The notes below the pieces were generated by a model. It searched no databases and was not told the origin of the DNA. It saw nothing but the letters and a program-made list of their open reading frames with translations. Of a DNA stretch of 64,000 nucleotides, positions 1-9,696 are shown in pieces; position 1 is the first letter of the stretch; each line of letters opens with the position of its first letter. The DNA lies in contig OZ345371.1 of the NCBI GenBank assembly GCA_977006965.1, forward strand, positions 2,046,001-2,110,000, in the 5' to 3' direction. The stretch is from Phymatolithon calcareum (taxonomy: Eukaryota; Rhodophyta; Florideophyceae; Hapalidiales). Made by a program: the position numbers and the translations under genes.

Positions 1-297
1 ACACCTTTCCTCGTTCAAAGTTCCATGCTATAAAGTGGCGAGAAAACACTTCCTGAATCGAACGAGCCACGTAATGGAAGCCTGCGTCTGCGCAAGAACC
101 TGTAACTGAGGCATTTCTGCCACTGTTCTGAGTTTCAACATTTGGTGATGCCGAAAAGAAGTAGCGTTCAGTGGACAGGGGTGTACCACATGGCCCCCTC
201 AGTCCGAATTTGTAGATCAATCTCATGGATGAGTTTTCCGAGCGGATGTTCCCGGTATCCTATTCCTAGACAACGTTCTGATGTAAGCGAAAACACT
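1..297. other. no gene seen
   Basis: No ORF with recognisable protein similarity or RNA gene was found in this stretch. It leads into a retroposon fragment and a LINE remnant. Confidence 0.5.
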
Positions 298-299
298 CA

Positions 300-405
300 T
301 GCTGGTAAGGGGTTTTGACTGGATTCTGTCTTAAGAAGATCTTCTTATTTTGTTGCTGTAACATGATTCAGTAGTGCACAAAACCCACATCTAGTCTCTT
401 CCTAA
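300..405 (-). repeat. R1 retroposon fragment (5' part)
   Basis: The stretch containing 'gactggattctgtct' followed by a TTC-rich run and 'attcagtagtgcacaaaacc' matches the same order of motifs at 13935-14010 and, inverted, at 25340-25430. It is a piece of the dispersed R1 family that lacks the diagnostic 3' tail. Orientation is assigned from the (CTT)n tail of the complete copies. Confidence 0.5.
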
Positions 406-422
406 AATCAGAGGAACAGCAT

Positions 423-930
423 GTGACATTAAAGCTCACGAAAAATATGCCGACCCACGTTCCGGAAGTCACGTATCTTGGAGTTTCCCGAGGTCCCACG
501 AGAGTATCAGAAACGAAAATGCTACGACGCCTGAAGTATGCAAGGTCCAACATGTATGCGATACGCATACTTGGAATATTCAAGGAAGGGCTGACCATCC
601 AAAATGCATCCAGGTGTACAAAGCACTACTCCAGCCACGCTGAGAATACGGAATGCATCTAATGCCATAGCCAAAAAACGTTCAGACCACCACAAGGAAG
701 TTGAACAAACTTTCTTCAGCCGAGCATTCGGACGGATGGAAAGAGGAAGTACAGACAGATTCCGCATTATGTGCCGAATCCAAATACGGGAGATGCTTTC
801 TTGCGAGATGCTGAGGAGGAAAATGGCGAAAGAAAAATGGGCTTTAGAAAATCCGCCTGAAAACTCAAACACCCAAGAGCTGCATTCTACAACGAATGAC
901 ACTGTCCCAATGGATAACAGAGAAACTTGA
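423..930 (+). pseudogene. LINE reverse-transcriptase C-terminal remnant
   Basis: The reading frame from 423 contains 'VTYLGVSRGP' followed by 'RRLKYARSNM' and 'IFKEGLTIQNASR'. This is the post-catalytic part of LINE ORF2 (YLG motif, then thumb helix). A frame change near 610 continues with 'VYKALLQPR' and a stop, then a third frame gives 'RMERGSTDRFRIMCRIQIRE'. The catalytic RT motifs are absent. It is a dead 5'-truncated copy, and 'tttttaataaacgtc' near 1235 could be its 3' tail. Family assignment rests on motif order only. Confidence 0.6.
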
Positions 931-1532
931 GTTGAAGAAGTCAAACTAATTCAATAGAAACAATCTGCGGAAAAGCAAGACCTTCATTGAGTGCATGGAA
1001 AACGAAGAAGGTTTGTTCTGAAGTCAAAGCACGAGATGTTTAGTAAGACACGACGCGTACTGGCCGGGGCGCCCGCAGCGAACACTACAAGAAAACCGCG
1101 TAGGACATAGGATCGTTTAGGGCTCAAACTTTTCCACACAGACTATGACAGGCGGCAGGCTACAGGAGACTACACAATGGAAGGTACTGTAGAAACTGAA
1201 AACGCCTTGCCCGATTATTTGTGAGACTGTGCAGATTTTTAATAAACGTCAACTAGAAAAAGTTAACAAGATAAGTCTTATCCATACCCAAGTAACAACC
1301 GTGCTGTCGAATATCGAGCTCGCGACTTTCAACTGACCTCAATGCTGCCTCTCTGAGCAATTATGTGTTCTCCAGCTGAGCCGATAACACCATGATCAGG
1401 TCTTCAAATCGACCTGTTCACTACCGTAGGCTCATACAGTACATTATTAGTACGAGGTTCAATTTTATGAAGCACATTGGTCATCATTATCGAAGCAAAA
1501 TTTTATGTCAACAATATCCCCAGAATTGGGAA
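931..1532. other. no gene seen (LINE 3' flank)
   Basis: No supported coding sequence. The stretch to about 1260 may be the 3' untranslated part of the preceding LINE remnant. Beyond that I see only AT-rich sequence without recognisable features. Confidence 0.4.
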
Positions 1533-1612
1533 CACCGGGGAAGCACAGCAGCCATTGGGCCCAAATAAACCAAATAAATGCCGGTCCAAATTACTGCCGT
1601 GCTCCCCCAGTG
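1533..1612. mobile_element. 80-bp MITE, copy 1
   Basis: The element begins 'caccggggaagcac' and ends 'gtgctcccccagtg', forming imperfect terminal inverted repeats. A second copy of the same length and interior ('ggtccaaat') lies at 50439-50518. It is too short to encode anything, so it would be a non-autonomous DNA element. No convincing target-site duplication is visible. Confidence 0.55.
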
Positions 1613-2074
1613 ATCCCTGAAAAGAACAGAGAGCTTTTTTTGTTTAGCACATCATTTGCAACCAATGACAGATTGTAAAATAGAACCACTGTTGACCTCT
1701 TTTGGGTTACGTGTGCATTGTAACGGAACCTGCTCCCGCGCTTGCTTCCATTCCTGGGTATAGCAGTTACACTGATACCCCGTTTCGTGGCGATTGCGCG
1801 GCCTGATGCTGCAGACCGCTCGCTTATTCTGAGCGTTCGGCAAAGCTATCTATTATTGGCATGACTCTTTTCAATAGCGTAAAGCATGGGCACAACATAA
1901 AAAATGCAATATCTCAATTTACGGTGATCTTCTAAGACAAATCCAACGTCAAGGTACTAGCCCTATTTATAGTGGCATGAAACGTTCAAAAGGCAGCAAT
2001 GTTTAATTTGTGGTAATGGAACCAAAGTGAGAGACTAGTAACATGTAATGAAAAAAGGGAGCAGACTAAATTAT
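1613..2074. other. no gene seen
   Basis: Spacer between the MITE and the MULE-A transposase stop. The only ORF (1652-1843, minus) is short and without recognisable motifs. Confidence 0.45.
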
Positions 2075-4269
2075 TCAGATCCGTGGATTCTGATCAGGAG
2101 TCATGAGCTCGAAAGCTGGAGCAGTGCGCCGTGGACGACCAGCTCTGCGACGTCCTGCAATTGGACGGTCATCTGCAGCAACTGGAACACGCTTTCCTGT
2201 CGTGTGTGACGTAGCCCAAATTGAGTGCTTGCACGCGAAATATCGCATGAATTGTAAACAAGTGCAATGATGCGTCACTAATCCCAGTTCCAGAAGTGAT
2301 CCATCAAGATACAGCATTGCAGAATTCTTATCCTCCTCGGCTGAGCCTGCAGCCGTTACAATTGATTGAGCCCATTCTTTCGCACAGTTAAAATACCCAT
2401 TCGTATTCAAATCAATTGGTTTCAAAACGTGTACATGTTTTCTGCACGCTTCAAATTCGTTCCATGCTTCTGCAAACATCTCTTTCATAGACGTTCCAAG
2501 ATCTGGGTTCGTTATAAACCCATAGTTCCTGTACTCCAAAATGCATTCTGCCGCAGTCTCCTTCGCAGTATGCCACGTTTCACGACACTTGTCATAAGAG
2601 GAGTTGTACGTTTCAAGACAGGTGTCAGCCGAGATTCCGTTCTCGCGAGCGCTCCGTGGGGAGATAAAGTACCCTCCAGACTCATCCTCTGCGAAATCTT
2701 CCCGGGATTTGCATCAAAGATAGTCTGCAACTCGACAGCCCCAGAGAAAGCTCTTCTGATTCGTCCACGAGCATGGTTTGTGAGTCGAATATTGCTTCTC
2801 AAATCCAAGCTTCCCATCGGAGGAAGACACGTATTGCTTCCAAACTTGAGTGATTGGTAACGGAAAAATGAATGCATACCGTCTAAAAAGGACACCAATG
2901 TCATCCGGGATCCTCAGTTGATGGCTTTCAGCGTGTGGTTGTTGAAGCTTTCCAACCCGTTGTCATCCAACGGAACGAATCGACCCAAAGAAGCAGTTGA
3001 CCAGCCATCTCGACTAGGAGCGAAGTATTGAGTAGAAAGATTGTCCGCCATGTCATGATGATAGTCCGCCAGCAATGTTGCTGTGACCATGTCGGTGCCG
3101 TTGCGAAATAAATCTTCGTTTGGAATACGTTGCAGCCATCTGAAAATCTCATTAATGTACGTTAGATGAGACTCGCGCTGCACAGTTAGCCACTTGTTCC
3201 GTTCCCTCGTTTTCAGGCCTTCGGGCGCCGTGAGGTTCCACTTCCCCTTGACATCTCTGTTGTTTTTGAGAGCATGGAAGAAACAATTGCCAATGGATGC
3301 ATCAGGAAACACGGATCGGAACGCGTTGTGACTTGCTGGGCAGTTGTCTGACATAGTGCAGTCAGAGTCACATTCAATATCCAAATTTTCCAAACTGGTT
3401 TTAGTGCAGCGGAAAAAGCTTTCGAACGTAGCTGTGTCTTCCTTGTTTGATACGCAGAGTGCAAGTAGATTGAACTGATGACAAGCGTCCGTGACACCAA
3501 GTGCAATGACTGGGTAGTTGTTCAATAGAACTTTGTGTTTGGAGTCGGTAACCAGCTGCATTGTTGCTGTGGTATTCTCAACTCTTGCGTAATTTCGCAG
3601 CAATGCGTCCGTGGTGAGAAAAACGCGCACTATGTCATCAAGCCTACGGCCCGGAAGAGCGTCTCCGGCGGCATTTATGACGTAAAAGTGATGAGGATCT
3701 TGGTCTGGGCTTCGCTGATTGTCGCAGACGAAATCCCAGAGACCAGCAATAGTGCACTCGAAGTATTGCTTTGCTGCAACGGATCGATTTCGCTGGAGGA
3801 ACTCACTAATTTGACTCTTTTTGATACCTTTCATATCAGAGCTCTGTGCTCCTCTCTTAGAAAGCTCGTCAATCAGTACCTTGTGCAGCTCACTTGGCTT
3901 GATTCGCAAATTATATCTCATTGCGTCAAGGAGAATGTCCTTGTGTGCCGTGATAAGACCTCGTGATATATATTCGGCACCAGAATGATGATGTTCGACC
4001 CCTTGTTGCTTCTCGAGTGTGAATAAACCCGTTTTCCAGTCGAGAACACGACGCAAGCGAAACTTACACCCGAAGCGATAATGCATACTGCACTTGTAGT
4101 ACATCTTATGTCCTTTCTCTTGGTCTTTGAAGAACTTGTACGTGTCTTGCCCATACTTTTCGACGGCATCATCTTGATCCTCGTCCAGGATGTCCGGGAC
4201 AACAACAATCCAATTCGTTACGACACGGGTTTGACGATGGTTGATCACCGATGAATCGATAGTCGTCAT
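2075..4269 (-). pseudogene. MULE-A transposase with FLYWCH-like finger and SWIM finger, frameshifted
   Basis: ATG at 4269 opens a 451-residue frame that stops at 2914. The protein continues in another frame ('LRIPDDIGVLFRRY' onward), crosses one in-frame TGA near 2724 and ends at 2075. Domains in order: an N-terminal FLYWCH/WRKY-GCM1-like zinc finger (about residues 55-95, 'YYKCSMHYRFGCKFRLRR' with downstream HHH); the MULE DDE core ('GVTDACHQFNLLALCVSNKE', later 'CDSDCTMSDNCPASH' and 'NCFFHALKN'); a tail motif 'LDDNGLESFNNHTLKAI'; then, in the 3' frame, a SWIM finger 'CTCLQFMRYFACKH'. A basic tail 'GRRRAGRPRRTAP' ends the protein. One frameshift plus one nonsense codon imply a recently dead copy. 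An intron could remove the frameshift but no clear splice sites were found. No terminal repeats were found around it. Confidence 0.8.
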
Positions 4270-4323
4270 CTGTGTGAAGTTTCGCAACAAAATGAGAAGG
4301 TCCTTGTGGGCAATAATAAACAA

Positions 4324-4904
4324 TCAATAGTTGGAGACAACTGAATTGGCGATTGAAGTGATTGAAAACTTGAACTGATCAGTTTACTGTTCGCCATCTT
4401 ATACCAACTTTATTTTTCTGGAGCACTAGTTCTCCTTCGGAATTTGCTGCTCCATATTAGTCTTAATAGACCGTTAAGAGCAATTAATTACGCCTGCAGC
4501 TCTGCGAAAGCGTTGCCATTGACTGTAAAATACTACTGCAAAGGTAAACATTCTTTTTGGAAAGGTTTCTTTACGTTATGGGCCAGTTTAACTTTGTCGT
4601 GATTAGACCGTTAGAAATCTAAACATTACCACCCGATGAGCATCAAATAAACTCTGTAAACTTTGTGCACAGCACCTGGAGCATGCGAAAGTGGACTCGG
4701 CAACGAGTATTACTCAGTGCCAAAAGCTGACCAGAGGAATAGACTTTTCAATAACTATGTCTCGAAAATTGTTCATTTCTCGCTTCTTCTGTAATTTTTA
4801 GTGACATAGTCGAACCGTTTGGAAGATTAGTGACACTGAGATGCCATGCTTATAAAATAGTGACACCGACGCGCTGTTTTTCAGATTAGTGACACTTCTT
4901 CTTC
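4324..4904. other. no gene seen
   Basis: AT-rich spacer between MULE-A and duplication block A. There is a loose direct repetition of 'agtgacac' around 4800-4890 ('tagtgacatagtcg', 'tagtgacactgag', 'tagtgacaccgac', 'tagtgacacttc') with roughly 30-bp spacing. No coding sequence is seen. Confidence 0.5.
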
Positions 4905-4991
4905 TTCTCCAATTACTGCCGTACCGACAACCTCACTGCCATTCCTGTCAGTTGATGCATCGGGCTTGTAAACAAATCTATGTCATGTAAT

Positions 4992-6122
4992 TTAGTCCGA
5001 GAATAGATCCTCAACGATTTCCCTTTCGTAATAAGAAGATCCTAAAGCTTCCTCAGCGTGCTCAGAATGCCATGAAAATCTTCCGTGCTGGAACTGTCCA
5101 ACGATTTCGTAGCGTTTAAAGGCTGCAACAAAAACACCAACCACGCCAGCTAGAGAACCAAGACCTCCGAATACAATACCGACAATTTCCCCAGCGGAAA
5201 TTCTCTTGTCGTCCTTCGAACTTCCTGTAGAATCTACAGATACATTCAAAGGCTCCTCACCTCCCGTATTTTCAGAGATGGTTGTATGTCCATTAGTCGA
5301 ATTCTGTCGGATAGGACGCTGTGGAGCTGGCGAATTGGCAGTAGGAGAAGGAGAAGGAGCAGTCATCTCTGTACTGTTCACTGCACATCGCAATGTTTGT
5401 GTGTCCTTTGCCCCTGGTTCAACGGGCCACGGTTGCCCGTGAGAGTATTTGCATTTCTTTCTCATCGGCGCACTGTCGTAGTACATCTTCGTACACACAC
5501 AGGTGCGACCTAATCTGCATTCTCCCGGCGGGCAATGCTTACAATGGTCCTTATTCAATACAGTAATTGGTCCAGGGAGAAGGCATCGGTCACTATGGGC
5601 ATTGCAAGAGACGAGCTCATCTGAGGTCATTTCGCAACAGGCTCTCTTCTGACAAGTAAATGGAATTTCTCTTTTCCCTTTTGCTCTTTTACATTTCCGT
5701 CTTTTGTTGTCGAAGGAGCCAATTGACCTTGGCCATTCACTCCCGTGAGACGCCATGCAGCTGACCTGCATCGGTGCAGAAGCTAAGAATCTTGAGGTGC
5801 ACACACATTTCTTCCCAATTCTGCATTGGCCAGCCTTGCAGCTTCCACACGATTGCCTCAGAATGGTCCACAAAGTGCTGTCTTTGACACAGTGGTCACT
5901 GTAGGCTTCGCAAGAGCGCAAGGCGTCTTAGGTCATTTCGCAGCATGTTGCTTGCTTGCACTGCGCTGGAACTTGCAGCGCTCTGGTCGTCCAGGGCGGA
6001 TGACTCAGTGCTAGAAACGATGCACGTGCGACGCGGTTTGGGTTTGGAATGGCAGCGCGCACGGCACTTCGTAGTTGATGAGCAAGGAATATGAGGAGAA
6101 GGAGAGTGAAAACAAACTTCAT
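4992..6122 (-). pseudogene. DCR family membrane protein, one premature stop (DCR1)
   Basis: ATG at 6122 ('MKFVFTLLLLIFLAHQ') starts a signal peptide. The frame runs through the first Cys cluster and hits TAA at about 5928-5930, where the paralogue has GAA after 'CCEMT'. The same frame then continues uninterrupted to 4992. All 24 Cys positions of the two repeats, the Ser/Pro/Thr stalk, the membrane span ('EIVGIVFGGLGSLAGVVGVF') and the tail ('KRYEIVGQFQHGRF') are intact. A single substitution therefore separates it from an intact gene: a very young pseudogene, a read-through candidate, or a base error. It shares flanks with the intact copy at 17748-18872. Function of the family is unknown. Confidence 0.85.
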
Positions 6123-6350
6123 GTCGTCAGTTGAAGATAGAACTGGAGTGCAACGAGGAGATGAGACGGCCACGAGGGGCGCTCCGTCTAGAGTATTCTT
6201 CTTTGTTGACTGCCTTTTTTGAACTCATGAGTTGGTCTGCATTGTAGATGACTTTTGTTCTCATTAGTGAGGCAAAAAAAATTTCAGCTCGAAACGGCGC
6301 TTTGCCAAGAGCCTACAAGGTGTATAACAAACCTCTATGGACAAAACGAT

Positions 6351-6378
6351 TTGATGACCATTCACGTTCCCGAAAGGG
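6351..6378 (-). promoter_or_regulatory. conserved DCR upstream element
   Basis: The plus-strand text 'gatgaccattcacgttcc' lies about 230 bp upstream of the DCR1 ATG. The core 'tgaccattcac' recurs upstream of the copies at 17748-18872 and 55067-56245, and as 'tggccattcac' upstream of 26040-27029, at similar distances once an insertion is discounted. It could be a promoter element or the edge of a conserved transcript. This is inferred from recurrence only. Confidence 0.5.
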
Positions 6379-6589
6379 GATAACGATGCTTGGGAGGCAT
6401 AAAACAGCGAAAAGTTCTATCACTTCTGTAGCGACAGCAAGAACATTCGCAGAAGAGCAGCAACGAAAAATAGCGAGAAGTGAAAGATCCTGGGAATTGT
6501 TTTTACATCGCAAATTTGTTTTCTTTACTTTTTTTAATGCGGTCACCAAGGAGTCCTTTCTGGCAGTAGAGCTACGCAAGGACTAATCG

Positions 6590-7734
6590 CGTGCCATATT
6601 TTTCCAGTGCGTCAAGCCCTGCGAGAGCTTGCTGTGCCGGTCCCGAATCGTGATTGCAAATTCCACGGGCATGCGTGCTGCAGAAAACGCCAACTTGATC
6701 AAACTTCAAGCAGACAAATTTGATGCTTTTTGTACAAGCCCATGATCTTAGGTTTTCCCGAGAGACTTCCGCTGAAGCGCTTAATTATGGCTTGTCACCA
6801 TGTAGGGCAAAAGACAAAGAGAAAGGCATGCAGTCGAGATGTGTTCGTTGAGAAAGTCGTAGGTGGGCGGGGAGAAGAGAAAGGCATACTTCTAAGGTAA
6901 GACACGGGAAGGACTGGCGTGCAACGGGAAGAAATTCGCTGAGCGCAGTGTCGGTAGCACACCTTGGATTCCGTTGCTGGTAGTGTCGGTATGTGCCAAC
7001 AGTGGCGGTGCCTGAGGGAGGTCAATTTACGCTAACAGCCCGGCTGTAACCACCTTCGGCTTCTTCGCTATGTGGTTCACTTGATTTTCACCAAGAGAGC
7101 TCTTCAAATAACTCAATTAAAAATTTTAGACTCACCGGACTCCCTTAGGAAGATTTCCGCGGAATTCGCCAATCCTGGAAGACGGGCTTGGCCGACTGGG
7201 AAAATGATGCACGTCAACGATGCAGCAAGTGCTACTCAACAAAATATCGACAAGCGAAGAAGAAAGGAAAGTCGCTAGGGCAATTAATATCATCCGCAAC
7301 CATGCAGAGAAAGGCGTAGGACAAAAAGCGAAGTAACAAGAGTAGAAATCAAAGAGCCACCAAACCTTCAATTGGGTTGTTAGCCAATATTACAATAAAC
7401 TATAATTCATTTGAAAGGTACCCTTTGTCCCAAGTTGAGAAAAGTTCGAACCCTACTATCGCGCACGCATTTCACTTCTTTGCTAATTTCGCGCTTTCCC
7501 TACCTCCGCCATCTGGTAGTGGTTAATGCCCAAGCAACGAGTTTCCAATATTCAAAAAGAGATGCTGGAAATGGCAGTTGATACCGTCCAAAGAAAATGT
7601 CCGAAATCATAATGAAAACGTAAGCGAAGGATTGTAGCGCAACGAAAAGTCTCTCAGGTGCAATGATAATTGACTAAGGGAGCTTCAATAAAACAGAAAT
7701 CCATCCATCCATCCATCTGGTAGTGGAGCAAGGG
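6590..7734. other. no gene seen; duplication flank
   Basis: Contains the distal part of block A and a short (ATCC)n run near 7690-7712. ORFs here lack recognisable motifs and overlap on both strands, so none is called. Confidence 0.5.
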
Positions 7735-7737
7735 GAT

Positions 7738-7890
7738 TTAATTCAGTCATTTTTCCTTTTCCGCTAATGGGGCTAGCAGTGATTCGAGGGTCTAAGTTTT
7801 TTCCATTCTATCCTATCGCTAGCGAGTTCGACTGCGGCTTTCACGTCTCGTGCAAGTACGTCACAAAAGATTGATTCTGGGGTTGTTATG
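7738..7890 (-). pseudogene. L-b LINE C-terminal tail, copy 1
   Basis: The minus strand reads 'TPESIFCDVLARDVKAAVEL', then 'DRIEWKKLRPSNHC' and a stop. The same C-terminal peptide occurs at 52619-52737 (plus) and 63375-63626 (minus), each followed by 'ccccattag..g' or similar and an ATGAA-rich tail. 'DR.EWKKL' resembles the end of LINE ORF2 proteins. The copy is only the last ~45 codons, so it is a 5'-truncated insertion. Confidence 0.55.
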
Positions 7891-7948
7891 ATGCCTGCAA
7901 CGTTTATCTAATTTGTAAAACTATCTTCTGTGTGTATGATGGAAGCGT

Positions 7949-7962
7949 GTGCTGGCGATAAG
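7949..7962. repeat. left 14-bp target-site duplication of R1
   Basis: 'gtgctggcgataag' occurs here and again at 8336-8349, exactly flanking the R1 element. Confidence 0.8.
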
Positions 7963-8335
7963 AAGAAGAAGAAGTGGAGATTTTTATTATAGTGTTACCA
8001 GCGCATCTGCAGACGCTTGGGGCAACACTTCTGATGAGCCACGAGGACTCAACTCAGAGCCCAGAGGCTCCATTTCGCATAAAAATGGCTAAAGTCAGCA
8101 AAATTAGAAAACCTACCTCTGATCTCAACGGAGAGATCTCGAGGGGGAAAATCATTTCACTTCAATGGCCACGCAGAGCATCGTATCGTGCCGACGTCCC
8201 GGGTCCGCGTGCCGCGCCGATCTTCAGGACTTACTCTCGCTCGGCCTGCCCGCCGATCCGCGCGGGGGGGTTACTGACGTCCCCAGTCTTGCGTGCGCCG
8301 GAGCGCGATGGGCGAGTTTACCGACGTCCCGGGTC
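7963..8335 (-). mobile_element. R1 SINE-like retroposon, longest copy with target-site duplication
   Basis: A 373-bp insertion flanked by a perfect 14-bp direct repeat, in the middle of an R2 repeat whose uninterrupted copies at 22 kb show the pre-insertion sequence. Read on the minus strand it has a GC-rich head (about 8170-8335, with three variants of 'gacgtcccgggtc'), then the R1 body ('ccccaagcgtctgcagatgc', 'ttggtaacact' region) and an A/T-rich end running into (CTT)n. The microsatellite tail, variable 5' truncation of other copies and 12-16 bp target duplications indicate retroposition. No RT is encoded. I see no clear Pol III A and B boxes in the head, so a SINE identity is inferred. 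The head could instead be a captured transcript. Confidence 0.75.
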
Positions 8336-8349
8336 GTGCTGGCGATAAG
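8336..8349. repeat. right 14-bp target-site duplication of R1
   Basis: Identical to 7949-7962; see the R1 element between them. Confidence 0.8.
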
Positions 8350-8527
8350 GCAACGTTTGGAGCCATACACGCTGAAGTGTAATGGCGAATCATGCGCCAA
8401 CACCGCAAGGTGCATTGGTTGGCGGGGCATTGCGAAGAGTATGTTGCTGCCCCATTGTGTTGGTGGCAAGTAACGTTCTGGGAGTGTGTTCTGGAGCAAG
8501 GTTCCCATGTTGTGACTGTACATTTTC

Positions 8528-8960
8528 CTGTCCTGTACTGCACGCACCCGCGCGCGCCACAGGATTCCTTAGATTGCTGCAAAGGGACCCGCCCCAAAAG
8601 GAGCGTACAGGAGGCAGAGAACGTACACGGGCAGCAAATAGGTTTCTCCAAATATCTTGGCGTAATGCAGTCGGCAGACGGTGACCCCTTCGTCCATGTC
8701 AACCACCGTGTCCAAATTGCTTGGTCCCTCTTTCAAGACCTCAAACGTAGTCAGACGAATAGAAACTATTTTGAGGTCTACGTCGCCGTCTTTCTGGCTC
8801 TTCTGTTGTGCCAACTCTCCTATTCAGTTCTGAACAGAACCATTGCGCAAGAATCTCAAGTTGACAGGTGCCAAGATGCTATCCAGAATAACGGAGAGAC
8901 CAATAGCCGACGAAGACAGGAGATCCACCATCGACGAGGTAAAACGGACCATGGACCTAC
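8528..8960 (+). pseudogene. LINE ORF2 fragment
   Basis: The plus frame reads 'GFSKYLGVMQSADGDPFVHV' followed by 'NHRVQIAWSLFQDLKRSQ'. This is the YLG segment and following helices that lie just after the RT catalytic core in LINEs. Catalytic motifs and ends are missing. The stretch around 8528-8600 resembles the reverse complement of 63560-63640, where another LINE fragment lies. Confidence 0.55.
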
Positions 8961-8965
8961 GAAAG

Positions 8966-9030
8966 GTAGATTTTTATTTATTTAAATGTTACCAACGCAT
9001 CTGCTGACGCTTGGGGAAACTATGTGCCGG
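8966..9030 (-). repeat. R1 fragment
   Basis: Contains 'atttttatttatttaaatg' followed by 'ttaccaacgcatctgctgac' and 'gcttgggg', the diagnostic R1 3' region. About 60 bp, 5'-truncated. Confidence 0.65.
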
Positions 9031-9040
9031 AAATTTACCC

Positions 9041-9537
9041 TCAATTGAAGGAACGAGAATTATTTAATTTTTGAGATCGAAACTTAGTATCAGGCAAGTC
9101 AGAAGCGTCAAGCTCATGGATGTCCTCCACATGCTTAGCAAAACAATTTCTACATGTTGAAGTGCCACAAATATAGATTGCGGCGCCATCAAGCCGGTTA
9201 TATGATGAACATACAAGTGTCGTTTTCTTCACTTTGCAAACTTTGCAGTTCTTTTGCACCGCAAAAGTAGCCATCAGTCCATCTTAAGTCTTCCTTTCTT
9301 CTTTGTTGGCGTTAAGTGTGTCCCAAACCCGCTCCGGGACGGAAGTGTACGCTCTGGCGTGACTGAACACCTGCGAGTATTGCGCAAGTCAAATGTGTTA
9401 TCGATGAGCTGTTTGACCAGCGCATCGTAGTATCGTCGCTGCGCAGGCTTTGGGAACAATATACGGCAATATACGGATATTTCAATACTATTTATCGATG
9501 TGTCTCTATTTAAATACATACTGGAAAGCGGCCACAT
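9041..9537 (-). pseudogene. PiggyBac-like transposase C-terminal remnant
   Basis: Two overlapping minus frames join at 9272-9276, where a stop overlaps an ATG. The upstream part has 'RRYYDALVKQLIDNTFDLR'. The downstream part has a Cys cluster 'CKVCKVKKTTLVC', then 'CGTSTCRNCF' and H residues, which fits the C-terminal cross-brace zinc finger of PiggyBac transposases. The DDD catalytic core is not found upstream, where a plus-strand gene starts. It is a truncated, frameshifted relic. Confidence 0.55.
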
Positions 9538-9696
9538 TGTAGGTCTATTTAATGTCAGTGCGATACGTTATGCGACATCACGCACGAGAGAAACTACTGA
9601 AAAGATAGTGTCCTGTTTTTACACAATGTTACTTCTACATTCGATCCCAAAACGACGTTGCCAGAATTGCGTCGCACTGTGTCTCGTCGTTCACAG

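Larger units (their letters stand above)
4905..7520. repeat. segmental duplication block A (paralogue of 17650-20720)
   Basis: The block aligns by eye with 17650-20720. Shared parts are the 3' flank ('tccaattactgc', 'cagttgatgcatcgggcttg'), the DCR gene, its 5' flank ('gtctgcattgtagatgac', 'cagctcgaaacgg'), the upstream motif, and a distal part ('gctagg.c.attaatatcat', 'ggtaccctttgtcc'). Block A contains about 550 bp around 6560-7120 with no counterpart in block B. The duplication is direct and about 12.7 kb apart. Confidence 0.75.
7915..8520. repeat. R2 dispersed repeat, copy 1 (split by R1)
   Basis: The sequence around 'aagcgtgtgctggcgata' and, after the R1 insertion, 'agccatacacgctga', 'caccgcaagg' and 'gttggtggcaagtaac' matches copies at 22240-22460 and 22636-22805. 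Those two copies lack R1 and so show the empty site. Nature of R2 is unknown; no coding capacity is shared. Confidence 0.65.

Noticed and set aside
2540-2913. Intron joining the two parts of the MULE-A transposase
   Set aside because: The region itself encodes readable transposase-like sequence in the downstream frame, with one stop, so a frameshift is simpler than an intron.
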